A stretch of DNA of 64,000 nt from Natronospirales bacterium (GCA_021792635.1 JAJYUH010000002.1:186001-250000), one strand, 5' to 3'. Numbered from the stretch's first letter, positions 8,373 to 17,151 are shown. Made by a program: numbers and translations. Notes: generated by a model not told the origin, from the letters alone.

Positions 8373-10520
8373 TTAACCGGGCCACAATCCCACCCCCAGT
8401 ACCACCAGCAGACTGGCCAGCACGTACGCCGCATAGGTGTTGACACGGCCGCGGTGCATGCGGCGCAGCCGCGCGGCGATCCACAGTACCGTGTGAGTCA
8501 CCGGGCGTAAAGTCAGCCGGTCCACGATGTGGAATTCCGTGGTTTCACGCCGGATGGCGGTGCGGAAGTATTCGCCGACGATTTCCGTGGCGTCGTCGCT
8601 GACGATGGGACGCAGGATGGTATGGAACAATACCCGTACCGGTGCCGAGAAACCCGTTGCCGTGTAGGTGGTACGCGGCGAGAAATGCCGGACGCCGCCC
8701 GCCCACACGGATCGTCGCCGCAGTTGCCGATCGCCGGTCAAGCCGCGGAACACGGCATACACGATCAGGAACAGCACTGTCAGCACCAGCAGCGTGTAAC
8801 CGGTGGACATGGCGAATATCACCGGATTGCGTGCCCCGCCGGGGTGCAGCACCACGAGTCCACGGCCGGGCAGCAGGGTCTGCCCCACCTGCGCTCCGAT
8901 GGCATGGAACTGCCGGATGAAGTTCGTTGGCAGTGCATGCGGGTGCGCGGCATTCGCGCCGAAAAAGGCGGGTACCAGGCTATCCACGGCATGGGCGTGC
9001 ACCAGCGGTGCAGTCACTTCATCCAGTGCGGGTATCACATAAGTCGGCAGCACGCCGAGTGCGAGGCAGAGGATCGCCAGTGCCGCCATGGGAATGCGGG
9101 CCGCGTGCGGCGCTTCGCCGCTCTGGGAGGCTGCCTGGGAGCGGGCCATACCCAGGAAGCTCATGGCGAACAGCATCACGAAACACGTGATAGCGAGGCC
9201 GGCGGTAAGCGCGAGCAGCGCGCCGGACAGGGCAAAGCCGACCTTGACGGTCACGGAGGCGAGTTCTGCCGCGCGCAGCATGGTTTGCAGGGTCAGCCAT
9301 TCGCTCACGAAACCGTTGAACGGCGGCAGGGCGCAGATGGCCATGATGCCGCCGAGGAAGAACAGCGTGGTCCAGGGCATGCAGCGGATGAGTCCGCCCA
9401 GGCGATTCATGTTGTGTGTACCGGTGCCCGCATCCACGGCGCCTGCGCCGATAAACAGCAGGGTTTTGTACACGGAGTGGTTAAGCATGTGGTAAAGCGC
9501 CACGATCAGCGCCATGCCGGCGAGCACGGGGTGATTGAGGCTCGCGAACACCAGGCTCGCGCCGAAAGCGGCAATGACGATACCCATGTTTTCGATGGAG
9601 CTGTGCGCCAGCGCGCGTTTCATGTCGCTTTGCGTGGTGGCGTAGAGGATGCCGATCAGCGCGCTGACGCTGCCGGTGATAAGCGCAACGAGGCCGAAAG
9701 CAGACTGATTCGTCGGCAGCAGTTCCATGTTTACGAGCATGATGGCGTAGATGCCCAGATTAAGCGTGGCTCCGGACAGCACCGGCGAGACGCTGCGTGG
9801 CGCGGCGGCGTGTGCATCCGGCAGCCACAGGTTCACAGGGACAATACCCGCTTTGACGCCGAAACCGTAGAAAGTAAGCAGGAAAATCATCCAGCGCGCA
9901 CCCGCGCCGAGGGTGCCGCTGCCGGCGCGCATCCCCGCAAAATCCAGGTGGCCGGTGAGTGCCGCAAACAGCAGCAAGCCGATAATCGCCGCCATCGAGC
10001 CCAGCTCGCTTAATGCCAGGGTCAGATAGGCCGCCCGCTGGCTTGCGGGGCGGCTGTGTTCGAATACCACCAGGCCATATACCAGCAGCGACATGATCTC
10101 CCAGGAAAGCAGGAAGGAGAGCACGTCAGCGGCGCTGAACACCATCACCATGCTGAGATACAAAAGCTGGTACAACGCCAGGAACAGACGGCGGCTGGCG
10201 CTGCGCGCGTACTGCGTGCTGTCGTGTGCGGCGAACGGCAGGCTGGCGGCGAATACCACTGCCGTCACCATCAGGAACAGCGCAGAGAACGGCATGAGCC
10301 GCAATTGCATCTCACCCAGGAGGGGAAACTGCCAAAGCGGCTGTAATGTAGCGATGCCGGTGAGAAAAGTCGCAACGCCTGTCATGAACAGCGCCGCGGA
10401 TTCCAGCAGGGCAAGCACGATGAAGGTCCGGCGTTGTGCGGTACCGTTCAGGAATATCGCGGCGGCCAGATTGAGTGTGCCGAGTATGAGGAACACGTGC
10501 AACCATGCGGCGGCATTCAT
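8373..10520 (-). CDS. HyfB-like antiporter-type subunit of Ehr complex 2
   Basis: This 715-residue polytopic protein of the NuoL/HyfB family has the full pump signature: SWEIMSLLVYGL near residue 141, FGVKAGIVPVNLWLPDAHAAAP near 224-245, and KRALAHSSIENMG near 306. The start codon overlaps the hyfI stop by 4 bases. It is the last gene of the second operon. Unlike its paralogue at 3852-5825 it keeps the WLPDAH segment, which suggests an intact translocation half-channel. Its end lies 44 bases from the convergent 7918-8328 gene. Confidence 0.92.
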   Translation of the reverse strand: MNAAAWLHVFLILGTLNLAAAIFLNGTAQRRTFIVLALLESAALFMTGVATFLTGIATLQPLWQFPLLGEMQLRLMPFSALFLMVTAVVFAASLPFAAHDSTQYARSASRRLFLALYQLLYLSMVMVFSAADVLSFLLSWEIMSLLVYGLVVFEHSRPASQRAAYLTLALSELGSMAAIIGLLLFAALTGHLDFAGMRAGSGTLGAGARWMIFLLTFYGFGVKAGIVPVNLWLPDAHAAAPRSVSPVLSGATLNLGIYAIMLVNMELLPTNQSAFGLVALITGSVSALIGILYATTQSDMKRALAHSSIENMGIVIAAFGASLVFASLNHPVLAGMALIVALYHMLNHSVYKTLLFIGAGAVDAGTGTHNMNRLGGLIRCMPWTTLFFLGGIMAICALPPFNGFVSEWLTLQTMLRAAELASVTVKVGFALSGALLALTAGLAITCFVMLFAMSFLGMARSQAASQSGEAPHAARIPMAALAILCLALGVLPTYVIPALDEVTAPLVHAHAVDSLVPAFFGANAAHPHALPTNFIRQFHAIGAQVGQTLLPGRGLVVLHPGGARNPVIFAMSTGYTLLVLTVLFLIVYAVFRGLTGDRQLRRRSVWAGGVRHFSPRTTYTATGFSAPVRVLFHTILRPIVSDDATEIVGEYFRTAIRRETTEFHIVDRLTLRPVTHTVLWIAARLRRMHRGRVNTYAAYVLASLLVVLGVGLWPG

Positions 10521-11278
10521 GCTTCAGTCTCCGCTGCGTGGGTCGTCAGCCGGGAAGGCATGGTGCGTTCCACCGCCAGCAGCAGGCCGTGCAGGATAGC
10601 AAGCGGCGGCGGCGGGCAACCCGGCACCAGCACATCCACTGGAATCACGTCCGCCACACCGCCGGCGGAGATAAAGCTCGGACCAAACACCCCGCCCGAC
10701 AGCGCACACACTCCCATGGCCACGACACGTTTGGGTTCGGGCATGGCCGCGTAGGTCTTTTGCAGCGGTATGCGCATGGCGTCGGTTACCGGACCGGCCA
10801 CCAGCAGGATATCCGCATCACGCGGCGTCGGGGTAATGAAAAATCCCAGCCTGTGAATGTTGTAGTACGGGTTATTGAGCTGGCGCGCCTCGCTCATGCA
10901 GGCGCCGCAGGCGCCCGCGTCCAGAAAGCGGATATGCAGTGAACGGCCGAAGATGTCCCTGAAACGGTGTCCCGCGCGCTCAGCGTGTGCGCTGAGCACA
11001 CCCCAATCGTAGTCCTGTGACCAGTCCATCACCTGTGTGCCGGTATTGCGCCGGCAACGCGCGCAATGCACACAGTGGCGGTAGTCCACATCCACGCCGC
11101 CCTGGTGTTTGATGAGGGCTCCCGTGGGGCAGCGCATTGTCAAAGCTTCGGCCACCTGCGCATCGAGCCGCGTGGCGCGTGGACGGCCCGGCGAGATGCC
11201 GGGCGCCATATCCGCTTTCTTCGGGTAGGGCGTGGTGCGGATGCCGGCTTTTAGACCCGTGTAGAACCAGTTGAACAT
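10517..11278 (-). CDS. HyfI-like small subunit with reduced ferredoxin domain, Ehr complex 2
   Basis: This 253-residue protein starts at ATG 11278, preceded by GGGAGGA; upstream in-frame starts lie inside hyfG. The C-terminal NuoB/small-subunit domain keeps the four proximal-cluster cysteines: GACGACMSE, GVCALSGG and PGCPPPP. The N-terminal ferredoxin region is degenerate. The first half keeps only MRCPTGAL and the second half keeps CVHCARC but loses the final CP. Because each cluster in such ferredoxins takes three Cys from one half and one from the other, the remaining four can bind exactly one [4Fe-4S]. Complex 1 (3059-3859) has two full sets. Confidence 0.88.
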   Translation of the reverse strand: MFNWFYTGLKAGIRTTPYPKKADMAPGISPGRPRATRLDAQVAEALTMRCPTGALIKHQGGVDVDYRHCVHCARCRRNTGTQVMDWSQDYDWGVLSAHAERAGHRFRDIFGRSLHIRFLDAGACGACMSEARQLNNPYYNIHRLGFFITPTPRDADILLVAGPVTDAMRIPLQKTYAAMPEPKRVVAMGVCALSGGVFGPSFISAGGVADVIPVDVLVPGCPPPPLAILHGLLLAVERTMPSRLTTHAAETEA

Positions 11279-11291
11279 GCGTGTCCTCCCG

Positions 11292-12899
11292 CTAGCGATC
11301 GCATTCGGCGTTGGACAGGCCGAAAGTGGCAAGCACGATGGGGAAGTCCTGGAAGGAGAAATGCTCCACCGCCACACGGAACGCGTGCCAGTTGCGGAAG
11401 GAGGGGGTGGATATACGGTAACGCTGCACCCGTTCCGCTGCATCGAGCCGCAGCCAGTGGAAGGTGGCACCGAGCGGGGCTTCCGCGAAGCCCAGCGCCG
11501 CACCCGCCCGCGGTATGACCTCTGCGCAGACCGGTCCGTCCGGTACGTCGTCCAGGAGCCGCTCAATGATTGCCGCCGACTGAGCCGCTTCCTGAAACAG
11601 GATGCGCAGGCGCGCATAACCATCGCCCTGCGTTTCTGTCGGCACCGCGAAATCCACCTGCTCGTAGGCGCCGTAGCGGAACAGCTTGCGCAGATCCGCA
11701 GCACCTCCCGAGGCGCGCGCTACCGGCCCCACGAGACCGAATGCCTTCACCACCTCGGCGCGGATCAGGCCCACATCCTCCAGGCGGTCGAGGAAGCTGC
11801 TGGAGTAGCGCAGACCGGCGTACAGCTTTTCAAGGCGCAGGTTGAGAGCGTGCGCGCGTTCACGCAACAGGTCGAGACACCGCGCGTCGGGGGCAAGAGT
11901 GAGGCCCCCGGGTTTGAGCACGCCGAACAGGTAGCGGTGGCCACAGACCTGCGCGGTCAAACGCAGCAGATCCTCCTCGAGGCTTGCACCCTGGGCTTGC
12001 GCTACCGCAAGACCGGTGGATGCGCAGATGCCGGCGATGACCGCCACGTGATGCCGCAGGCGCTCCAGCTCCGCAAATACGCTTCGCAATACGCGCGCGC
12101 GTGGCGGCACCCCGGTTTCACAGAGACTTTCCATGGCGCGGCAGAATGCGAAGCCGTGGGCAAAGGCGCTGCTGCCGGAGAAGCGTTCGGCAAGCAGCAG
12201 CACACGCTCAGTGGTCTGCCCCTCGGCAATCTTTTCCACGCCGCGGTACTTGTAAAAGAAACGCGGCAATACACGCAGCATGTCCTCACCCGTCGTTTCG
12301 ATCACGAAGTGGGCGGATTCTGCGAAGTCGGAATATACGGGGCCGATGGGCATGATGAAGGCACCGGGGGCTTCCACGATGGTGGGCGGCTCCCATACGG
12401 TTTTCTGCTGGTGATGCGCAAAGGGTGCGCGCGCATCGAACTGCTTGCGCATGGGATTTATCCCTTCGGGCCAGTTTTCATGCAGCACGAATTCACCGAG
12501 TTTGGGATGGCCCTCGAAGCGCAGACCAAACAGGTCCTCCGTCTCGCGCTCGTGCCAGTCGGCGGCATGCACGGTGTCGCCGATGGATATTACTGAAGTT
12601 TGCGCGAGCGGCTGCCGCAGTTCCACGTACGCCCAGCCATGACTTGCCGGGTCGTAAAACACGTAGGTCAGATGCCAGGTGCCATCAAACTCTTCTGCCA
12701 CCAGCGTGGCGAAGTGATATCCCGCCTCGCCGAATAGCCACAGACAGACCGGACGGACGGTGGCGGGCGTAACCATGAGATGCGCAATGTGCCTGGTATG
12801 GTCGGTGCGCACGCTCACCTTCGGCCAGCGCACGGGGCAGATGCGGTGCAATTCCTGCCAGGCGGCTGCGGGGGGTTGCATGACAGAGGCCGCGGCCAT
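11292..12899 (-). CDS. HyfG-like large subunit (NuoC-NuoD fusion) without NiFe ligands, Ehr complex 2
   Basis: This ~535-residue protein has an N-terminal NuoC-like part (WHERETEDLFGLRFEGHPKLGEF) and a NuoD/hydrogenase large-subunit part (MPIGPVYSDFAESAHFVIE). The first NiFe motif position reads ERFSGSSAFAHGFAFC near residues 238-253, with both ligand Cys replaced by Ser. The C-terminus ends FGLSNAECDR with no DPCxxC. It therefore cannot carry NiFe and fits the Ehr group. Start ATG 12899 is 6 bases after the hyfF stop; ATG 12881 is an alternative, and neither has a strong ribosome-binding site. It lies 13 bases before hyfI. Confidence 0.9.
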   Translation of the reverse strand: MAAASVMQPPAAAWQELHRICPVRWPKVSVRTDHTRHIAHLMVTPATVRPVCLWLFGEAGYHFATLVAEEFDGTWHLTYVFYDPASHGWAYVELRQPLAQTSVISIGDTVHAADWHERETEDLFGLRFEGHPKLGEFVLHENWPEGINPMRKQFDARAPFAHHQQKTVWEPPTIVEAPGAFIMPIGPVYSDFAESAHFVIETTGEDMLRVLPRFFYKYRGVEKIAEGQTTERVLLLAERFSGSSAFAHGFAFCRAMESLCETGVPPRARVLRSVFAELERLRHHVAVIAGICASTGLAVAQAQGASLEEDLLRLTAQVCGHRYLFGVLKPGGLTLAPDARCLDLLRERAHALNLRLEKLYAGLRYSSSFLDRLEDVGLIRAEVVKAFGLVGPVARASGGAADLRKLFRYGAYEQVDFAVPTETQGDGYARLRILFQEAAQSAAIIERLLDDVPDGPVCAEVIPRAGAALGFAEAPLGATFHWLRLDAAERVQRYRISTPSFRNWHAFRVAVEHFSFQDFPIVLATFGLSNAECDR

Positions 12900-12904
12900 G
12901 CCTG

Positions 12905-14356
12905 TCAATGTCCCAGAGTCGCTGCCGCCGCGCGGAACAGTGCGGCCAGTGGCCCGGGAAGATAGAGGCCGAGGATGAGCATGGGAATTGCCGCAATCAC
13001 GAGTGCCGCAAGACATGGCTTGGGTATCGCATGAACAGGACTATCCTCCGCGCGGCCGAATACGATGCGGTTGATGTGGAAGGTGAGAGCGCAAAACGCC
13101 ACTGCCACAAACAGCGCGAGCAAAGCGATGCTCAGATACTGGCCATTGGCCAGCCCGGCACGGAAGATGGAAAACTCGCTGATGAACACCACGAAAGGCG
13201 GTGCGCCGGCGATGGCAAGCCCTCCCAGTAACAGGGCCGTGCCGGCGAGCGGTGCGCGGTGAATCAGTCCATGCACGGCACCTACTTCCTGCGTGCCGGT
13301 GGCCGCCAACGTGGTACCGGCGGCAAAGAAGCAGAATGACTTGGTCAATGCGTGGGCGGTGAGCTGGTACATGGCGGCAAGGTGCGCCGGCATGCCCCCG
13401 AGACCCACTGCCACCATGATAATGCCCATGTGCTCCACGGTGGAAAACGCGAACATGCGCTTGTAGTCGCGGATCTGCAGCAGCAGGAACGCCGCCGCGC
13501 CCACGGAGACCAGGCCGATGGCGATGAACCACGGTCGTGGATCCGCCACCAAAGGCGCCGCCTGCAGCACCGGAAACAGACGCAGGATGACGAACAGTGC
13601 GGTGCTGGTCTCGACACCCGAAAGCAGCGCACACACCGGCGACGGCGCTTGGCTGTGGGCGTCCGGCAGCCAGGTATGCAGCGGTACCAGGCCGACCTTG
13701 GTGCCAAAGCCCACCAGTATCAGCAGGAAGCCGGTCCACAGCAAAGTCTTCGGCATGTGCGGGGCGCCGGTCACAAGTCCCGCCCAAGTGAACGGCACGT
13801 CACCGGCGACGCGCGTAGCCCAGTACAGGATCAGTACGCCGAGCAGACCCAGGATGGCGCCCATGCTGGTGAGCACCACGTACTTCCAGGCCGCTTCCAG
13901 CGATGCGGGTGTGTCCTCATAGGCCACCAGGAACGCCGACATGAGTGTGGTCATTTCCACCGCAATCCACACCAGTGCCACGTGAGCGATCAGCGGCACC
14001 GCTACCATGGACAGGATGAACAGATGGTAGAGCGTGTAATACAGACGTACCTTGTCGGTGCGAGTTGCGCCAACACGGCGTTCGACGATATAGCCCCAGG
14101 AGAAGATGGCAGTGGTGAAGCCCAGAAAGGTCACCAGCAATAACAGCAGCGCTCCGAAGGCATCGATGCTGAGACTCCGATTCCATTCATGGAATGCCCC
14201 CGCGTACAACACGTGCGCGGCGATGGCGAGCGCGAGGGCCAGTAAAATGGCGTTGGTCAACACCGTGACCAGCGCCGGCCAGCGGCCGCGGTGGCCGATA
14301 GGCAGCAGCACCAGCAACGCGGCGAGCAGCGGGAGGATGAGTACGGCGGCGAGCAT
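12905..14356 (-). CDS. HyfF-like antiporter-type subunit of Ehr complex 2
   Basis: This 483-residue hydrophobic protein of the NuoL/M/N family has an intact pump signature: WIAVEMTTLMSAF near residue 128, VGFGTKVGLVPLHTWLPDAH near 216-235, and KRMFAFSTVEHMG near 302. GGAGGACTG precedes ATG 14356 at suitable spacing. It lies 4 bases after the hyfE stop. It matches the 110-1564 gene closely in length and motifs, consistent with duplication of the whole operon. Confidence 0.93.
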   Translation of the reverse strand: MLAAVLILPLLAALLVLLPIGHRGRWPALVTVLTNAILLALALAIAAHVLYAGAFHEWNRSLSIDAFGALLLLLVTFLGFTTAIFSWGYIVERRVGATRTDKVRLYYTLYHLFILSMVAVPLIAHVALVWIAVEMTTLMSAFLVAYEDTPASLEAAWKYVVLTSMGAILGLLGVLILYWATRVAGDVPFTWAGLVTGAPHMPKTLLWTGFLLILVGFGTKVGLVPLHTWLPDAHSQAPSPVCALLSGVETSTALFVILRLFPVLQAAPLVADPRPWFIAIGLVSVGAAAFLLLQIRDYKRMFAFSTVEHMGIIMVAVGLGGMPAHLAAMYQLTAHALTKSFCFFAAGTTLAATGTQEVGAVHGLIHRAPLAGTALLLGGLAIAGAPPFVVFISEFSIFRAGLANGQYLSIALLALFVAVAFCALTFHINRIVFGRAEDSPVHAIPKPCLAALVIAAIPMLILGLYLPGPLAALFRAAAATLGH

Positions 14357-14360
14357 CGTT

Positions 14361-15029
14361 TCAGTCCTCCCGCAAGGTAGCGAGTTCGCTCACCACCGTG
14401 GAACCGGTACGCTTGTGGATGCGCCGTATCAGCAAACCGATTATCAGGGACATCACCGGCACATCAATGGCCGCAGAGATTTCCGCGATCACCGGCAGGT
14501 GCGGTACGATGGAGATACTGGCGAAGAACACGCCGTTTTCCATGACGAGCAGACCTATGAGCTGGGCCATGGCTTCCCGGCGTACCGTGACGGTGAAGGC
14601 GCCAAGCACAAGTCCCGCCAGCCCGATGGGCAGGTTGATGTCGGTGAATGGCTGACCCACGGCGGTGACCATGGGCGTGGCCACAAAGTAGCTGAACAGG
14701 ACCAGTGCGGCGGAGATGAGCAGGGCAAGTGGGATATTGAGCACCTGGTCTATCTCGCGCTGAGCGTAGATTTCGCTGCCCGCGCTGAGCTTGAGTACCC
14801 AGGGGATAGCGACAACCTTGGTGACGAAGGTGATGACTGCAACCGCCACCAAGTCACCGGAGGAGAGCTTGACGCCAATAAGCAAGGCGGCCGCTACCAG
14901 TAACAGCGCCTGTATCACGAACAGACGCAGGCAGGCGAGTATTTGGCGGGTACTGACGATGCCGATGGCAGTGAGCAGGAAGAAACCACCGCAAAAGGCA
15001 TCCAGGGGTTCGGTGAACAGGTTGATCAT
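14361..15029 (-). CDS. HyfE-like membrane subunit of Ehr complex 2
   Basis: This 222-residue hydrophobic protein has about six helices, starting MINLFTEPLDAFCGGFFLL. Size and topology match HyfE, whose C-terminal half is NuoK-like. It begins 8 bases after the hyfC stop; an in-frame longer start would lie within hyfC. It should connect the NuoH-like anchor to the antiporter-like modules. The complementary C-terminal tail of its paralogue is visible at 2-106. Confidence 0.88.
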   Translation of the reverse strand: MINLFTEPLDAFCGGFFLLTAIGIVSTRQILACLRLFVIQALLLVAAALLIGVKLSSGDLVAVAVITFVTKVVAIPWVLKLSAGSEIYAQREIDQVLNIPLALLISAALVLFSYFVATPMVTAVGQPFTDINLPIGLAGLVLGAFTVTVRREAMAQLIGLLVMENGVFFASISIVPHLPVIAEISAAIDVPVMSLIIGLLIRRIHKRTGSTVVSELATLRED

Positions 15030-15037
15030 GGCGTGCT

Positions 15038-15988
15038 TCAACTTCCCATGAGCCGCGTCACCATCGCCAGCAGACATATTACGAAGGCCGCACTCAGGAA
15101 CTCACTGATGCGGAACAGGCGCAGCTTCGCCAGCGAGGATTCGATGATCACCAGTACCAGGAGGAAAATCAGGATCTTGAACAGCACCAGCGGGATGGCC
15201 AGCAGCACCGCAGCGAGGGTGTGTTCCGCGGCCAGGCCCCAGGGGGTGACCAGCACATTGCACAACACGCAGGTGAGCACCACAAGTTTCATGCAGCCGG
15301 CCCACTTGATGAGTGCTGCGCCACGCCCGGAATATTCCAAGTACTTGGATTTGCCGATCATGGCCAGCTCGAACTGGCCGGAGGGGTTGTCCACCGGAAT
15401 GCGCGACTCGTCGGCAAGGATCAGCATGAGGAACGCCAGTATGACGAGGATGTGCACTGGCTCGAGGAACCCCCCGGGGACGGCGCTCCAGCTCGCTTGC
15501 ACGATATAGGGAATGGTGGAGCCTGCCGTGAACGATACGGTGAAGAACACCATCATGAACACCGGCTCAGCAAGAAAGCCCACCATGCGGGTACGGCTGG
15601 CTCCCATGGCGCCGTAGGGATTGGCTGCGTCCACCGCCGCCAACGCCACGAAAAAGCCACCAAGGGCCAGCAGGAAACCCGCCGCCAGCATGTCACCCAT
15701 GAAGGCGAAGAACAGGGGATAGCGGGTGAGCACCGGGATGAGCAGTGTCACGAATATGGGCATGACGAAGGCCACGTAGGGTGCGGCACGGAAAATCCAC
15801 GAGCTTTCCCCCGACACGATCTCGTCTTTCTGCAGCAGCTTCCACAAGTCGCGGTACACCTGGAAAATACTGGGTCCGCGCTTGGATTGCACGTTTTCTT
15901 CCATACGATGCAACACGCCCTCGACGAGCGGCGCAAGGCCCACCACCACCGCCACCTGAATGAGGTTAAACAGGATGCTCTGCCACAC
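15038..15988 (-). CDS. HyfC-like (NuoH-type) membrane anchor of Ehr complex 2
   Basis: This 316-residue protein with about eight helices corresponds to NuoH/HyfC, the subunit that docks the peripheral arm to the membrane. Visible motifs are KRGPSIFQVYRDLWKLLQKDE near residues 35-55 (NuoH: RxGPNRVG...KLxxKE) and DESRIPVDNPSGQFELAM near 192-209 (Nuo[16 protein letters not shown]). The start is GTG 15988 with GGAG 6-9 bases upstream. It is the first gene of the operon; the upstream region carries the candidate control sites listed separately. Confidence 0.9.
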   Translation of the reverse strand: MWQSILFNLIQVAVVVGLAPLVEGVLHRMEENVQSKRGPSIFQVYRDLWKLLQKDEIVSGESSWIFRAAPYVAFVMPIFVTLLIPVLTRYPLFFAFMGDMLAAGFLLALGGFFVALAAVDAANPYGAMGASRTRMVGFLAEPVFMMVFFTVSFTAGSTIPYIVQASWSAVPGGFLEPVHILVILAFLMLILADESRIPVDNPSGQFELAMIGKSKYLEYSGRGAALIKWAGCMKLVVLTCVLCNVLVTPWGLAAEHTLAAVLLAIPLVLFKILIFLLVLVIIESSLAKLRLFRISEFLSAAFVICLLAMVTRLMGS

Positions 15989-16268
15989 GGCGGCATCTCC
16001 AGGGGGGGGAAGCTGGTGGTGACGGTGGAAGGTGCGCGTGAGACGCTACGCAGGGTGTTGGGCGCCTAGCGTTATGCCTGTCGCAACACGATCGCAACGA
16101 GGAGGGGGAAGACAGCGTGTTGTTCTTGGTACGGCCGCAGTACACCGTCACAGTACCCCGCAGAGTTCTGAGTTCTACGTCCAGTATGGCAAGCCGCCAC
16201 GGCTTGTCTGCTTTCGGTAGGAGTCATCAGCTCCACGAGCGGCGAAGTGAACTCCATCACCCGCGCGA

Positions 16269-16294
16269 GGAATAGCCGGGGTTAACGGCTATTC
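16269..16294. other. Hairpin in the leader of Ehr operon 2
   Basis: The arms GGAATAGCCG and CGGCTATTCC are separated by a short loop (GGTTAA core), giving about ten paired bases flanked by further GCGC complementarity. No T-run follows on either strand, so it is not a classical terminator. It may stabilise or attenuate the long leader. Confidence 0.5.
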
Positions 16295-16348
16295 CCGCGC
16301 GCCTGCGTTGTGCTGCATGAGCAACTCGCAGTTCTTAGGATAAATCTA

Positions 16349-16362
16349 GCACAAATTCCGCC
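16349..16362 (-). promoter_or_regulatory. Possible sigma54-type promoter (GG-N10-GC)
   Basis: On the minus strand, AGGCGGAATTTGTGCTA has GG and GC ten bases apart, the spacing that defines -24/-12 promoters. GGC and TGCT match the consensus, but the central bases do not. It faces hyfC about 360 bases downstream. Formate hydrogenlyase operons are sigma54-dependent in E. coli, which makes this worth testing. By sequence alone it is weak. Confidence 0.3.
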
Positions 16363-16376
16363 TTTTACATACCCTG

Positions 16377-16394
16377 TATTCTGAGTTCAGAATA
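16377..16394. promoter_or_regulatory. Operator-like palindrome
   Basis: TATTCTGA-GT-TCAGAATA is a perfect 8+8 inverted repeat with a 2-base centre. It lies 15 bases upstream (minus-strand sense) of the sigma54-like element. Size and symmetry fit a dimeric regulator site; no known family consensus is recognised. Confidence 0.4.
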
Positions 16395-16735
16395 ATGTTG
16401 AGAAGCTCGCTACCGGTCAGGTACAGTTCACCAGCAGCCCTTGGTTTTCTGGGGTTGGAGCCCCGGATCCTATGAGACGATTCCTCGCGATCTTTGGAGA
16501 ACCTCTGCAAAACCCGTTCCCGGGATTTTTCAGAATCGGAAACCCTGAAATAAAACCGTGGTTTTCCGCATTTTTCAAGCATGCAAACGCTTGAAATAAT
16601 GGTGGCACATCCCTGTATTGCGGGAAGTTCTGAATCAATCAGACCTTCCTTGGATTTTGGAGGAGGCAGTCAGGTGCTCTCTGTACTTTTGCCGGCGGGC
16701 GGTCCGACTAATTGCTTGCGGACGAACCAGTAAAG

Positions 16736-17104
16736 ATGCAAATTGAATTCTGTCCCTACTGTTTCATGCAGCTTGAACGGCAGGTGGAAGCGTGTCCGGG
16801 ATGCGGGGAAAATATCAGCCAATTCAAGGTATCCGCCTCATTCGATCAACGGCTGATCCGTGCGCTGCGCCATCCGGTGGATGACGTGCGCATGCGGGTC
16901 ATTTTCGCCATACGAAAAAGGGGTGTAGTGACTGCTATTGATTCCCTGTTGACTTGTGCTTTTAATCAGCCGGCGGACATCGTCCAGAATCTGGAGATAA
17001 TCGCAACGCTCAAGTCATTTCCACCGAGCGTCACCCGGGATGCCGCGCTTGCACGGCTGGCAACGAGTCACCCTTCGGAACTGGTGCGGAAAGCAGCCAG
17101 GTAA
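16736..17104 (+). CDS. Zinc-ribbon protein with HEAT-like repeats
   Basis: This 122-residue protein begins MQIEFCPYCFMQLE. It has an N-terminal CPYC...CPGC pair (residues 6-9 and 19-22) that should bind one zinc, like short zinc ribbons. The rest is helical, with a repeat-like pattern (RLIRALRHPVDDVRMRVIFA..., ...PADIVQNLEIIATLKSFP, ...SELVRKAAR) resembling HEAT repeats. It is probably an adaptor-type cytosolic protein; no enzymatic motif is seen. ATG 16736 lacks a good ribosome-binding site, and TTG 16712 in the same frame is an alternative. It is followed 47 bases later by pabC. Confidence 0.65.
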   Translation: MQIEFCPYCFMQLERQVEACPGCGENISQFKVSASFDQRLIRALRHPVDDVRMRVIFAIRKRGVVTAIDSLLTCAFNQPADIVQNLEIIATLKSFPPSVTRDAALARLATSHPSELVRKAAR

Positions 17105-17151
17105 GGTGTGAGCTTAGCAGACTGTCATTAGCAGAGGCGAGTTCTTTGCGT

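Larger units (their letters stand above)
15989..16735. other. Non-coding leader region upstream of Ehr operon 2
   Basis: No convincing gene lies in this ~750 bases. The stretch 16320-16640 is visibly richer in A/T than its surroundings. A run of eight G lies at 16002-16009. A short plus-strand open segment ending at TAG 16067-16069 reads GKLVVTVEGARETLRRVLGA and looks protein-like, possibly the tail of a lost gene. Candidate control elements are listed separately. Confidence 0.6.

Noticed and set aside
1-15988. Active [NiFe]-hydrogenase 4 or formate hydrogenlyase.
   Set aside because: All four NiFe-ligating Cys are absent from both large subunits, and there are no maturation genes nearby.
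16346-16638. Overlapping minus-strand open frames (78 and 73 codons) in the AT-richer leader that look vaguely transposon-like.
   Set aside because: No transposase motif, inverted terminal repeat or target duplication could be found. The frames overlap each other and have no ribosome-binding site.
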